From assembly GCF_014201115.1 (NCBI RefSeq), contig NZ_JACHDO010000001.1, positions 1,922,001 to 1,986,000 on the forward strand: DNA of 64,000 bases, written 5' to 3'. How positions within the stretch are numbered: position 1 is the first letter of the stretch; every line of letters begins with the position of its first letter. Below are positions 34,595 to 43,300 of this stretch, piece after piece. Both the position numbers and the translations under genes were made by a program. Origin of the DNA: Nocardiopsis metallicus. Its GTDB lineage: Bacteria > Actinomycetota > Actinomycetes > Streptosporangiales > Streptosporangiaceae. The notes under the pieces are model-generated. The model was not told where the DNA came from. It ran no database searches and worked only from the letters and a program-made list of their open reading frames with translations.

Positions 34595-35449
34595 TCAGCC
34601 GAGCGCCGGGCGCTCGGCGGTGGCCAGGTAAGTCTGCACGGGCAGAACCACACCGTCGTCGTCCAGCTGGTCGGCGAGCAGGTGGCCGGTCTCCTCGATG
34701 AGCGCGGCGCGGGTGACGTCGCCGAGCCCGTCCACGTGGGCGGCCAGCGGTGAACTGACCGTCTCCTGACGGACCATCTCCGCCACCGACGGGTAGCGCA
34801 CGCTCGTCACGGCGATCCGAACGGCGACCCGGGCGAACCCGGCGCCGCGCATGAGGTCGCGCAGGTCGTCGACGGCCAGGTTCGCGAACGGGGACCGCAT
34901 CATCGCCCCGGCGTCGGGCCCAGCGTGGTGGTCGAGCGCGTCGGCGAAGTGGCGGTAGGCGGCGTTGTGGCTCAGCGGACGCAGCACGCTCAAGGCCACC
35001 CGCCCTCCGGGCACCAGCACACGGCGCATCTCGGACAGGGCCGCGTGGCGGTCGTCGAAGAACTGCAGGGCCTGCTGGCACAGCACGGTGTCGAAGTCGG
35101 CACCGGGCAGGCCGAGCGAGCAGGCGTCGCCGACCACGAAGGTGATCGGCTCGGCACGTTCGGGGGCGACCGCGCGGGCGACCGCGATCATGTCGGGGTT
35201 GACATCGACCCCGGTGATCTCGGCGTCCGCGTTCAGCCGCTCGGCCGCGATCCGGGCCATCACGCCGGTGCCGCACGCGACGTCCAGGACTCGGGCGTCG
35301 GGCGCGGGGTCGGCCGAACGCAGGAGTTCGCGGCCCCAGGGAGCGAAGATCGCCGGGACGAGGAACCGCTCATAGGCCTGGGCGGTCGAGTCCGTCAACT
35401 GCCAGCCCTGCCACGACGGAGACTGCTGAGGAATGTTCTGAGTGGTCAT
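34595..35449 (-). CDS. Class I SAM-dependent methyltransferase
   Basis: 284 residues. Motif I is RVLDVACGTGVMARIAAERL, an acidic strand ITGVDVNPDMIAVA follows, then VVGDACSLGLPGADFDTVLC and FFDDRHAALSEMRRVLVPGG (motifs II and III). This is the UbiE/Methyltransf_11 type acting on a small molecule. It diverges from nothing close by: the LuxR regulator lies behind it on the same strand with a 135-bp gap. The substrate is unknown. Confidence 0.87.
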   Translation of the reverse strand: MTTQNIPQQSPSWQGWQLTDSTAQAYERFLVPAIFAPWGRELLRSADPAPDARVLDVACGTGVMARIAAERLNADAEITGVDVNPDMIAVARAVAPERAEPITFVVGDACSLGLPGADFDTVLCQQALQFFDDRHAALSEMRRVLVPGGRVALSVLRPLSHNAAYRHFADALDHHAGPDAGAMMRSPFANLAVDDLRDLMRGAGFARVAVRIAVTSVRYPSVAEMVRQETVSSPLAAHVDGLGDVTRAALIEETGHLLADQLDDDGVVLPVQTYLATAERPALG

Positions 35450-35584
35450 CTCGGCCTCCCTGGATCACGGTGGACACTGTCACCGTAGGCCGAAGGCCGC
35501 TGCAGCCACATCGCCTGACCTGCCTATTCACCCCCGGTTCCGGGTATGGTGCGTTCTGCCCACGGGCCCGGGTCCGGAGCGGGC

Positions 35585-37204
35585 TCACACGAGGCGGCTC
35601 CGGAAGGCGATGGCGGTGGCCGCCGCACGGGAGGACACTCCCAGCTTGGTGAAGATGTTGTTCATGTGGCGGGCCACCGTGTGCTCGCTTATGTGCAGCC
35701 CCGCGGCGATGCACCGGTTGCTCCTGCCCGTCGCGACCAGTCGCAGGACCTGTGCCTCGCGCGGGGTCAGCCCGTGCGGCAGACGGGTGGCCGGTCCCAG
35801 GAGCCCGGACACGTGCTCGGCGTCGGCACGGGCCCCCACCAAAGCGAACTGCTCGCGTGCCTGCGCCCAGTCCTGTCGGGCACCGTCCAGGTCGCCCTCC
35901 TCGGCGCGGGCGGTCCCGGCCAGCATGCGCGCCTGAGCGGCCTCGAAGGGCAGTCCGATCCCCGTCAGCGCGCCGTGCGCACGGCGCGCGGAGACCAGTG
36001 CCGTCGCGGGACGGCCCTCCATGAGGCGTAGCCGCGCCGTCGTCAGGTCCGCGGCGGCGCCCTCCAGGGTGCTGCGCGCGTACTCGGCCAGTCCGGCCGC
36101 GGCGGACTTGAGCGCGGGCAGGTCACCGCGTGCGTGTGCGACCTCGGCCACCGCGGTCAGGTGTCGGGCGCGGCTGGCGGGGTCCATGCCGGACACGGAC
36201 CCACGTCCTTCGAGCATGTCCGCCGCCACGTCGGGGTCTCCGAGCGCGAGCCGTACCAGGGCGAGCCCGGGCTGGCCGTCACCGCCCAGGTCGCGGGCGC
36301 GGGCGAAGGACCTGTCCGCGTCGGCGGCCGCGCCCCGGCGACGGAGGATCTCGCCGAGTACGGTGTATCCCTCGGCGGCCGAGGCGGGCTGGTAGGCGAG
36401 GAGTTCGTCGCAGGCGCGGCGGCACTCGCGCTCGGCTCCGTCCAGGTCGCCGCGCAGCGCGCTCAGCTCAACCCGTTTGATCCGGCACATGCCATGGTAG
36501 GGGGCTTCCGGATCCAGGCTCTCGCACCAGGTCATGGCGGCCTCGGTCCACTCCTGGGCACGTTCCAGGTCACCCACGGCGAAGCAGTCGGACACCACCA
36601 GGCAGTGGATCCAACCGGTGAACAGCGGGGTGGTCTCCTCGGCCAGGACGGCGCACATGGCCTCGTCCAGCAGGCCCAGGCCCTCCTCCACCAAACCCTC
36701 GGCGACACGGACGCGCCCCCTGACGACGGTGCCCATCGCCGCCAGGTCCGAGTCGCCGTGCCTCTCACCCAGATGTCCCATCCGCCCGGCGGCCTCCCAC
36801 GCGGCGGCCAGGTCCGAGCGCTGGAAGGCGCCCTCGGAGTCCGCGAAGGCCAGGTAACCGTGCACAGCGCACTCCGGCACACCCTCCAGGCGCCTGCGTG
36901 CGCACCGCAGCCATCCGGCGGCCACCCGCTCCCTGGCGGACATCAGGTGGGCGTCGAACAGCCGCCAGGCGGCCATGGCGGCCTCGGGCGCCGCTCCGGC
37001 GGCGTGGTGGGCGGCGTAGGCGCGCTGGCGCGCGGCGATGGACTCCTCCAGTCGGCACCGCCACCAGTGGGTGTCGGCGAGGTCGTCCAGCGCGGGCCCG
37101 TCCAGTTCGGCGGGGTCCAGGTCGCGGAAGCACCGCTCGGCCTCCGCCCACCGGCACGCGAGGGCCGCGGCCCGCGCCGCCTCCACCCTCGGCTCGTTCG
37201 CCAC
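35585..37204 (-). CDS. LuxR-family regulator with TPR-like N-terminal domain
   Basis: About 539 residues. The C-terminal LuxR HTH is LTPREAQVLRLVATGRSNRC then IAAGLHISEHTVARHMNNIF. The first 450 residues are Ala/Leu/Arg-rich helical repeats (tetratricopeptide-like) without Walker motifs, so it lacks the ATPase of full LAL/MalT regulators. The GTG at 37204 has GGGGGAGG upstream; the longer frame to 37480 has no conserved sequence. It could control the adjacent methyltransferase gene. The target and signal are unknown. Confidence 0.82.
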   Translation of the reverse strand: MANEPRVEAARAAALACRWAEAERCFRDLDPAELDGPALDDLADTHWWRCRLEESIAARQRAYAAHHAAGAAPEAAMAAWRLFDAHLMSARERVAAGWLRCARRRLEGVPECAVHGYLAFADSEGAFQRSDLAAAWEAAGRMGHLGERHGDSDLAAMGTVVRGRVRVAEGLVEEGLGLLDEAMCAVLAEETTPLFTGWIHCLVVSDCFAVGDLERAQEWTEAAMTWCESLDPEAPYHGMCRIKRVELSALRGDLDGAERECRRACDELLAYQPASAAEGYTVLGEILRRRGAAADADRSFARARDLGGDGQPGLALVRLALGDPDVAADMLEGRGSVSGMDPASRARHLTAVAEVAHARGDLPALKSAAAGLAEYARSTLEGAAADLTTARLRLMEGRPATALVSARRAHGALTGIGLPFEAAQARMLAGTARAEEGDLDGARQDWAQAREQFALVGARADAEHVSGLLGPATRLPHGLTPREAQVLRLVATGRSNRCIAAGLHISEHTVARHMNNIFTKLGVSSRAAATAIAFRSRLV

Positions 37205-37585
37205 GACCAGGCACCTCCCCCAGGGGACACCTCCATTGTGCCACCGGTCACATCGCGTTCCTGGGCGCGAGGCAGGCTGTGGCCGCGACCACCAGCGCAG
37301 TGACCAGGCGCTGGCCGCACCGCAGATCGCACGGCGGCTGACCAGCCTGGGCGGCGTGGTGGACCTGACCGGTGCGGCACTGGTCGGTGCGGTACTGGTC
37401 GGCGCGGCACTGCTCTCCCCGGCGGACCCGCTCGCCCAGCACTCGCTCGCACACACCTCGCTGCGGGTGGGCGCGGTCACGGATGAGAAGGACGGGACGA
37501 ACCTGAGCCCTCTTCTCCCGCGCCCCTCTCCTCGGGGATAGAGGGGTTGCGGACGTACGGCGGAGCGCCAGGAACCCGGTCAGGC
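37205..37585. other. Intergenic region with repeat-like remnant
   Basis: On the plus strand, 37345-37500 reads GGVVDLTGAALVGAVLVGAA, then LLSPADPLAQHSLAHTSLR, with a five-residue periodicity like a pentapeptide-repeat protein. There is no start or ribosome-binding site. A similar shorter stretch lies at 32823-32890. It is probably a relic. Confidence 0.35.
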
Positions 37586-38281
37586 TCAGAGTGCGCCCTG
37601 AGGGCGGACGGCGGTGTCCGCCGCCCGTCCCGCCGGAACGCTCTCGCCCGTGCCCGCCTCGCGCAGCATCGCGTAGAGCGTGGGCCCTTCGGGGAGGGTG
37701 ATCTCCTCCGTCGTGCGGAACCCGAACCTCTCGTAGAAGGGCAGGTTCTCGGCCTTGCTGGACTCCAGGTGAACGGGGAGTCCGCTCTGGTCCGCGCGGC
37801 GAAGGCCGGAGCGCAGCAGGGCGACCCCGGCTCCGGCGCCCCGCACGTCCGGGTCGGTGCCGAGCTCGGACAGGTACCAGTGCGGGGTGCTGGGCGCGCT
37901 CGCCCCGAGCATCCCCATCCCCCTCATGATCACGGGCAGCCTGCGCGGTTCGAAGAGCCCGGCGAGGTGCGGGGCGGAGCGCAGGAGGGCCATCGCGGAG
38001 GCCGTCCGCGATGCCTCGGGGTCACCCCACATCGCGGCGCCGACCACCTTCCCGTGGAGCTCGGCGACCTCCACCCGACCGTGCGGGAGGTACTCGAACC
38101 CCGCCTCGATCGCGTAGAGCCGCCTGGACCTGCCCGGCAGCTCATCGGGGTCGGGGAACATCCACGCGTTGACCGGATCCTGCTCAAAGGCCCGGCCCAG
38201 GACGCGGGCCACCTCCACCACGTCCGAGGCTCGCGCGGCCCTGACCCGGGCTCGGTCCTTGCGCTGGGTCCCGTTGCCCAC
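37586..38281 (-). CDS. GNAT-family N-acetyltransferase
   Basis: About 231 residues. RVRAARASDVVEVARVLGRA is the usual N-terminal block, LYLSELGTDPDVRGAGAGVA-type sequence (HWYLSELGTDPDVRGAGAG) is the acetyl-CoA pyrophosphate loop (motif A), and NLPFYERFGF is the C-terminal motif B. The GTG at 38281 has GGGGGAGAAGA upstream. It is a single gene with no informative partner. Confidence 0.85.
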   Translation of the reverse strand: MGNGTQRKDRARVRAARASDVVEVARVLGRAFEQDPVNAWMFPDPDELPGRSRRLYAIEAGFEYLPHGRVEVAELHGKVVGAAMWGDPEASRTASAMALLRSAPHLAGLFEPRRLPVIMRGMGMLGASAPSTPHWYLSELGTDPDVRGAGAGVALLRSGLRRADQSGLPVHLESSKAENLPFYERFGFRTTEEITLPEGPTLYAMLREAGTGESVPAGRAADTAVRPQGAL

Positions 38282-38383
38282 TCTTCTCCCCCTCAGTTGA
38301 CCGTCTGGACGGTACAGTACCGCAGGCAGGGGCCGTGGACCCCGTGACATTCCCCACGGGGCAAGGGATCTCGGGGCGACTTC

Positions 38384-38920
38384 TCAGGGAGCGGGGGGAC
38401 GCACGAGCACGTCGTAGGTGTCGGTGGTGCGCTCCAGCTCCACACCGAGCCCGCGCGCCCAGGCGTCGAGTTCGTCCTGGACGGCGGGCCCGTCACGATC
38501 GTCGTCGGCGAGCACCTCGAGCTCGACGAACACCCCGGCGCCCTCGACGACGTCCACGCACACACCGATCGGCCCGGCGTGCCCCGTCCGGCGGTCCTTG
38601 ACGATGCGCACGGCGGGCTCGTATCCCAGCGCCAGCAGCGCACCGTGCATCTGCTCCCGGTCCGCCACCACGGTTTCGTACTCGACGCATTCCATGGGGT
38701 TGGCCAGCGGGGTCTTGGTCGTCATGGTGTGCGTACCGCCCTGCGTCCGCAGACGGGCGAAGGTGTGACCGACCTTGCCGCGTGCGGGCTCCCACCCGGC
38801 GGGCGCGTAGGCCTGGTCATCCTGGTAGGCGGGAGCACTCATCTCCACCCCGGCCTCCTTGAGCGCGACCAGCAGCGCCTCCAGGTCGACCACACGGTAC
38901 TTCGTCTCGATTTCCCGCAA
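38384..38920 (-). CDS. Class IV adenylyl cyclase/thiamine-triphosphatase-like CYTH protein
   Basis: About 178 residues. It begins REIETKYRV (the ExExK motif of CYTH triphosphate tunnel enzymes) and continues with TFARLRTQGGTHTMTTKTP, ECVEYETVVADREQ, VKDRRTGHAG and EGAGVFVELEVLADD, the acidic and basic tunnel strands of the CyaB/class IV cyclase group. It hydrolyses or cyclises a triphosphate substrate. The best start is a TTG at 38920 with GGGGATACG upstream. The IS982-like element begins only 15 bp beyond it, so the native promoter has probably been displaced. Confidence 0.8.
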   Translation of the reverse strand: MREIETKYRVVDLEALLVALKEAGVEMSAPAYQDDQAYAPAGWEPARGKVGHTFARLRTQGGTHTMTTKTPLANPMECVEYETVVADREQMHGALLALGYEPAVRIVKDRRTGHAGPIGVCVDVVEGAGVFVELEVLADDDRDGPAVQDELDAWARGLGVELERTTDTYDVLVRPPAP

Positions 38921-38980
38921 TACGTATCCCCAGCGTCTAGATCGTTGATGGGAGTTTTCTGGAACTCCTGCGCCCATGAC

Positions 38981-39027
38981 GAAGGGCGTCAAGGATCGGT
39001 GTGTGACGACCAACCTTGACGCCCTTC
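38981..39027 (+). promoter_or_regulatory. Stem-loop around the IS982 transposase start
   Basis: GAAGGGCGTCAAGG (38981-38994) pairs exactly with CCTTGACGCCCTTC (39014-39027). The GTG start at 39003 lies in the 19-nt loop and the AAGG ribosome-binding site is in the 5' arm. The structure would block initiation on transcripts entering from outside. Confidence 0.6.
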
Positions 39028-39902
39028 TGACCGCACTCTACGTCCATCTGGACGACCACGTCCTGCCTTCGCGTGAACAACCCCGCAAACGCGGCCCCAA
39101 AAGGCTGCTCACCGACCCAGAACTCGTGTGCGTGGCCATCGCCCAAGTCCTGCTGCGCCATGACTCAGAGCGCCACTGGCTGCGCGCCGCACCGGCCCGG
39201 ATCGGCCACCTCTTCCCCCGCCTGCCCGGCCAGTCCGAGTACAACCGCCACCTGCGCGATCTGGCACCGGCCCTGTTCACAGCAGCGATGTGGTTGGCCA
39301 GGGCCGTGCCTACCTGGTGGGAGCGGCTGCGGTTGATGGACGGAACCCCACTGCGCTGCGGTGCTTCGCGCACCACGGTCAACCGCTCCATGCTGGGCGA
39401 GATCGCCGGATACGGACGCGACGTCTCCCACCACGCCTTCTACTGGGGCGCCAAGCTCATGCTCATCACCACCACCGAGGGAGCGGTGTGCGCGTTCAGC
39501 CTGGCTCATCCCAAAGAGCTGGACGAGCGTGCTCAGGCCCTGCACCTGCTGCACGTTCAGGCCTGCGCTCCCGGGCCGGCCCCGATCGTGTGTGACAAGG
39601 GCTTCGCCGGAGCCAAGATCGAGGCTGATGCGGCTGAGCTGGGTTATCTACTCATCCGCCCGATCCGCGAGGATGAGCCCGAACCCGACGTGAAGGTGTT
39701 CCCCTCCTGGCTGCGCCAACGCGTTGAGGCGGTGATCTGGACGTTGAAGAACCAGCTGGGGTTGGAGCGTCACGCGGCCCGCACCACGGAAGGGTTGTGG
39801 GCGCGCACCTGTCAGAGGATTTGCGCGCTCAACGCCGCGATCTGGCACAACTGGTTGATCGGTGCCCCGGTCAAGCGGTCCCTGATCGCCTACGACCACT
39901 GA
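39003..39902 (+). CDS. IS982-family transposase
   Basis: 299 residues. VTTNLDALLTALYVHLDDHV at the N-terminus is typical of the family. The DDE-type core includes LRLMDGTPLRC, then APIVCDKGFAGAKIE and VEAVIWTLKNQLGLERH (likely D, D, E). I use the GTG at 39003 rather than the ATG at 38976 because the family N-terminus begins there. It appears intact. Confidence 0.85.
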   Translation: MTTNLDALLTALYVHLDDHVLPSREQPRKRGPKRLLTDPELVCVAIAQVLLRHDSERHWLRAAPARIGHLFPRLPGQSEYNRHLRDLAPALFTAAMWLARAVPTWWERLRLMDGTPLRCGASRTTVNRSMLGEIAGYGRDVSHHAFYWGAKLMLITTTEGAVCAFSLAHPKELDERAQALHLLHVQACAPGPAPIVCDKGFAGAKIEADAAELGYLLIRPIREDEPEPDVKVFPSWLRQRVEAVIWTLKNQLGLERHAARTTEGLWARTCQRICALNAAIWHNWLIGAPVKRSLIAYDH

Positions 39903-40070
39903 CCAGGACACCAAACCCCCATCAACGATCTAGACCCCACCGTCCCGGCGAGCGTACCGAGACAGTCGGCTGTATGTGCCGCGTTCGCCGCCGAAGGCGC
40001 CCGCAATGACACCGAAGCATCGGCGGGAGCTTCGTCTTTACAGAAGAATCAAAGGCCGGGGATTGAGCGG

Positions 40071-40621
40071 CAGGCGATCTCCCCGCACCTCGCCGTCCTG
40101 GAGACCGACGTCCTGGTCGAGAGCCGACGGGAGGGGCGCCAGAAGTTCCACCACATGGACCCGGCACCGCTGAGGCACATCACCAAGCGGTGGCTCAAGC
40201 CCGACGAACGAGAGCGGCCCATGAGGATCCACCTGAACGGCGTCTTCGTGGACGGCCAGGTCAAGGCCCTGGACTTCTACACGAACGTGCTGGGCTTCGA
40301 GAAGAAGCACGACGTCGCCCTCGGCGAGCCCTCGGAGGAGCACCGCTGGCTGCCCGTGGTCTCGCCCGAGAACCAGGAGGCGCCGAACTCCTGCTGGAGC
40401 CCTCCGGCCACCCAGCGGTGGGGCCGCACCGCGAGGCACTGGTCAGCGACGGCGTTCCGGCCACCCAGTTCACCGTGGACGACGTGCACGCCGGGTACGA
40501 GCGGCTGCGCGAACTCGGCGTCCGCTTCACCCAGGGGCCGTTGGAGATGGGGCCGGTCACCACAGCGGTACTGGACGACACCTGCGGCAACCTCATCCAG
40601 ATCATGGACGATGGGACGTAC
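40071..40621 (+). pseudogene. Degenerate copy of the ArsR-VOC gene pair
   Basis: 40071-40200 encodes the C-terminal half of an ArsR protein (QAISPHLAVLE, then FHHMDPAPLRHITKRWLKP). 40221-40621 encodes a VOC protein (IHLNGVFVDGQVKALDFYTN) closely related to the intact pair at 13019-13707. The regulator's N-terminal half is missing, its stop has been lost so both parts share one frame, and the VOC part shifts frame near 40378 (NQEAPNS instead of NPQGAELL). It is then fused to the duplicated DUF2207 segment. Confidence 0.8.
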
Positions 40622-40632
40622 GACGAGGTCCT

Positions 40633-41025
40633 GTTCCGCCAAGCGTCGGAAGAGGCGGGACAAGATCCGTGCCGCCAAACGCCGACACGAACGCGCCCAC
40701 GCGCTCAGAGCCATCGAGCACAAACCGCAACACGACACCCCGTCACGGCCCTACTCGTGGGAAGCGCCTCACTGCTGATCCTGCTCGCCCTCGGCCTCCA
40801 CCTCCTCCTCGACCGGGAAGCCGAACCGTATCCCGGATGGCGCATCACAGGATTCGATACCCAGATCACCGTGCACGCCTCAGGATCAGTCGACACGATC
40901 GAGACCATCACCTACGACTTCGGTAGCCACCCCTCCCACGGCCTGACCCGAGAACTACCCGAGACCGGCTGGATCGACGGCTACGGCTGGCGCGACTTCG
41001 GCCTCACCAGCATCCGGGGAGAGGG
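40633..41025 (+). pseudogene. Duplicated and deleted fragment of the DUF2207-like gene
   Basis: 393 bp nearly identical to 33002-33437. 43 bp are missing near 40737 between two CCCCG repeats, which shifts the frame, and the copy stops abruptly at GGAGAGGG. It has no start and no C-terminal half. An open frame from 40190 to 41053 runs through the VOC remnant and this fragment, but the product would be a meaningless chimera. Confidence 0.88.
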
Positions 41026-41123
41026 GCATCCCACGCGCCCGTCTTCCCGCTGAAACCCGCAGAAACCGACCCGGTCCACCACTGTGGCCGCTATCTCCGC
41101 GCAGGGTGCGTGGCCGGCCCCGG

Positions 41124-41294
41124 TCACGCCGGGCGTACGACGGTGTGGGCGCGCAGGAGCGCCTTGTCGCGCCTCTTGCGTTCGGAGCGCACTTCCGCGA
41201 GGGCTTTCCGCAGCCCTTCCTCGGGCTTCTTCGTGTCCTTGGAGAGGTAGCTGTCTCTCGGCTTGGTCAACTTGATCTTGCCCATGGCATCCAT
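41124..41294 (-). CDS. Small basic hypothetical protein
   Basis: 56 residues, highly charged: KIKLTKPRDSYLSKDTKKPE, then GLRKALAEVRSERKRRDKAL. CTGGAGAAG lies at a good distance before the ATG at 41294. It lies just downstream of the GAF-domain gene remnant on the same strand (16-bp gap) and may once have been co-transcribed with it. No family is recognised; a nucleic-acid- or membrane-associated role would be a guess. Confidence 0.5.
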   Translation of the reverse strand: MDAMGKIKLTKPRDSYLSKDTKKPEEGLRKALAEVRSERKRRDKALLRAHTVVRPA

Positions 41295-41310
41295 TTCGCT
41301 TCTCCAGGGT

Positions 41311-41839
41311 CTATGACCCGGACATACCGCCACGTGCCGCTTCCGCGAACAATATACCCAGCGCGGCGGCGAACAAAGCGATCGTCGACCCGTGCTGATG
41401 GTCCAGGCTTCCCGGGACGGGAGCGTCGATGGTCACCATCCCGAAAGCGTGCTCGGTGGAGCGGATCGGCGCGGAGATGAACGTCCGGTAGCGCGACCCC
41501 GTACCGGCCCAGTAAGGGCTCCGAGGCCCTTCCCTGTCAAGGTCCTCCACGATGTAGAACCGGTCGGTGAGCTCGTCCAGGATCCGGAAGGCGCTATCTC
41601 CCCGGGGCGTTCCCCGCTCGAAGTCCCCCGGCCGGTCCGGCCTCCCGGCGGGGAAGCTCGGGGTCATCCTCTGCCCGTCCGCGCTGACGACGAACACCAC
41701 CGCCCGCACCCCGGGGACGTCGCTGAAGGCGGAGCGCAGGTCGCCGGCCACCCGCATGGCGGCGCCTTCAGCCACCTTGCCGCGTTCGTCCCGGTTACGG
41801 AAGGTCGTGGTGGCCGCCAGTTCGAGGAGAGGAGCCAGT
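41311..41839 (-). pseudogene. GAF-domain protein, C-terminal part, severed by an IS
   Basis: About 176 residues from LAPLLELAATTTFRNRDERG through a GAF-like domain (VVFVVSADGQRMTPSF, RFYIVEDLD, RTFISAPIRSTEHAFGMVTI) to the stop. At its N-terminal edge it runs into the IS end at 41839/41840. Joining it to 42831-43090 across the AGT target duplication restores one frame (EKVLEEALAPLLELAATTT), so it was one gene: two membrane helices followed by a GAF sensor domain. Confidence 0.82.
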
Positions 41840-42830
41840 GAGGTGATCCCAGCGACTTTGAAGTGGGATGAAAACGGCAATCCGGATCCTGGAGGAGGAA
41901 TGACCGTTCGGCAGACATAGACGTGGAGCCCCAGGTAGAAGGCGAGGTGTCGAATCTTGCCGGGCTACCGTGAAAGGCTCCACGTGGTCACCTATCGTGC
42001 CATCCTCGACGTCCCCAGGGAAGCCGTTCTCTCCCTGGCCCGCCTTCTGGCCGCCGAACGCGCACTGCGCGGCACCCGGAAGGGGACCCGTGCTCTGACT
42101 TGCTACCACCAGGCGATCATGGTCCTGCGCCATTTCCGCGAGGGGACCGACCCCGCCACTTTGGCCCGCGACCACGGCATCGGCCGATCCACCGGCTACC
42201 GCTACATCGACGAAGCCACCGCTGTCCTGGCCGATCAGGCCCCGCACCTACACGACGCACTCCAGCAGGCTCACGAGGCGGGCGTGTCCCACCTGGTACT
42301 CGACGGCATGGTGATCCCGACCGACCGATGTTTGGAGAAGACGACCAGCGTCAAAGGAAAGAGCATCGATCTGTGGTACTCGGGAAAGGCCCGCCACCAC
42401 GGAGGCAACGTCCAAGGCGTCATGGAACCGGACGGGTTTCCCCTGTTCATCAGCGATGTCGAGCCCGGATCAGTGAATGACCTGCCCGCGGCCCGCTCCC
42501 ACGTGCTCGGCGCCCTCTACGCCTTCGCGGCCAAAGGCCTGCCCACGCTGGCCGACCTGGGATACGAGGGTGCCGGAATCGGCGTCATCACCCCCATCAA
42601 GCAGCCGAGTGACGGGTCGGCACTGGCCCTGGACAACCGCGCTCTCAACAAGCTCCAACGGGGTGTGCGCTGTCTGGGCGAGCGTGGGTTCGCACTGCTC
42701 ACCCAGCGGTGGCGGCTGCTCCAGCACATCACCGCCAGCCCCAGCAAGATCGGGGGCATCGCCAGAGCCGCCCTCGTCCTCACGCACTTCGAACACGGGC
42801 GCCTGGCATAAAACTCACTGGGATCACCTC
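41840..42830 (+). mobile_element. IS5-like insertion sequence splitting a GAF-domain gene
   Basis: The ends GAGGTGATCCCAG (41840) and CTGGGATCACCTC (ending 42830) are inverted repeats. AGT flanks both sides (41837-41839 and 42831-42833), a 3-bp target duplication. Removing the element and one AGT restores a continuous reading frame on the minus strand, confirming the boundaries. It carries one transposase gene. Confidence 0.88.
41984..42811 (+). CDS. IS5-like DDE transposase
   Basis: About 275 residues. An N-terminal HTH (LARDHGIGRSTGYRYIDEAT) is followed by a DDE_Tnp_4-type nuclease core: HLVLDGMVIPTDR (D), FISDVEPGSVND and LADLGYEGAGI (D), and a late C-terminal region LLTQRWRLLQHIT. The GTG at 41984 has GAAAGG upstream; an in-frame TTG at 41957 is the alternative. 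The gene appears intact. Confidence 0.83.
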   Translation: MVTYRAILDVPREAVLSLARLLAAERALRGTRKGTRALTCYHQAIMVLRHFREGTDPATLARDHGIGRSTGYRYIDEATAVLADQAPHLHDALQQAHEAGVSHLVLDGMVIPTDRCLEKTTSVKGKSIDLWYSGKARHHGGNVQGVMEPDGFPLFISDVEPGSVNDLPAARSHVLGALYAFAAKGLPTLADLGYEGAGIGVITPIKQPSDGSALALDNRALNKLQRGVRCLGERGFALLTQRWRLLQHITASPSKIGGIARAALVLTHFEHGRLA

Positions 42831-43090
42831 AGTGCCTCTTCCAGAACCTTCTCCCGTGCCGAGGCCAGAACGTCGTTGTTCTCGCTCTTGCGCTCCCACC
42901 ACAGGTCGAGGGCGGGGATCGTCACGCCCATCAGGATGGGTGGTGCTCCCCACCAGACACTGGATCCGGCCAGGACACCGCCGAAGGCGAACAGCAACCC
43001 GGAGAGCAGCAGAGCGACCGGCTTGTGACGGTGAGCGACGTATCCCAGCCACAGAGTTGTGGCCAGCAGGGGGTTGACTGGCTTTTTCAC
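42831..43090 (-). pseudogene. N-terminal part of the severed GAF-domain membrane protein
   Basis: About 86 residues: KKPVNPLLATTLWLGYVAHR, two hydrophobic helices (VALLLSGLLFAFGGVLAG and APPILMGVTIPALDLWW), then a charged helix SENNDVLASAREKVLEEA that continues in the fragment at 41311-41839. The start is the GTG at 43090 or the GTG at 43129. The stop now comes from the IS sequence, so only the membrane part would be made. Confidence 0.78.
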
Positions 43091-43300
43091 ACCGCCAACT
43101 TTAGTGGCACCCTTTCCCCGGATAACCACGATTCGACAGGATCGTGGAATTGTTACGATCGCCAGAAAAAGGCGTCACACTTCGCTGAACTGCGAATTCT
43201 CTTTTTCCTTGGGGTCGGCTCTCCTCTGAGCCGAGCAGGGGCCGGAGGAAATCAACGGGTGTCGTCCTCCGGCCCCGTGAACGGCTCAGACTGGAGCGGG

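Larger units (their letters stand above)
38936..39934 (+). mobile_element. IS982-family insertion sequence
   Basis: The ends are near-perfect inverted repeats: TCTAGATCGTTGATGGG at 38936 and its complement ending at 39934 (21 of 22 bases match when GTTT is included). The flanks read CCCCAGCG (38928-38935) and CCCCACCG (39935-39942), compatible with an 8-bp target duplication carrying one change. It contains one transposase gene. It lies directly upstream of the CYTH gene and borders the scrambled region to the right. Confidence 0.85.

Noticed and set aside
38976-39002. ATG at 38976 as start of the IS982 transposase
   Set aside because: The nine extra residues are not part of the family N-terminus and lie in the inverted arm of the stem-loop; GTG 39003 starts at the conserved TTNLDALL block.
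40190-41053. A 287-codon fusion protein of VOC and DUF2207 parts
   Set aside because: It joins out-of-frame and in-frame remnants of two unrelated genes after a frameshift and a 43-bp deletion; there is no start with a ribosome-binding site.
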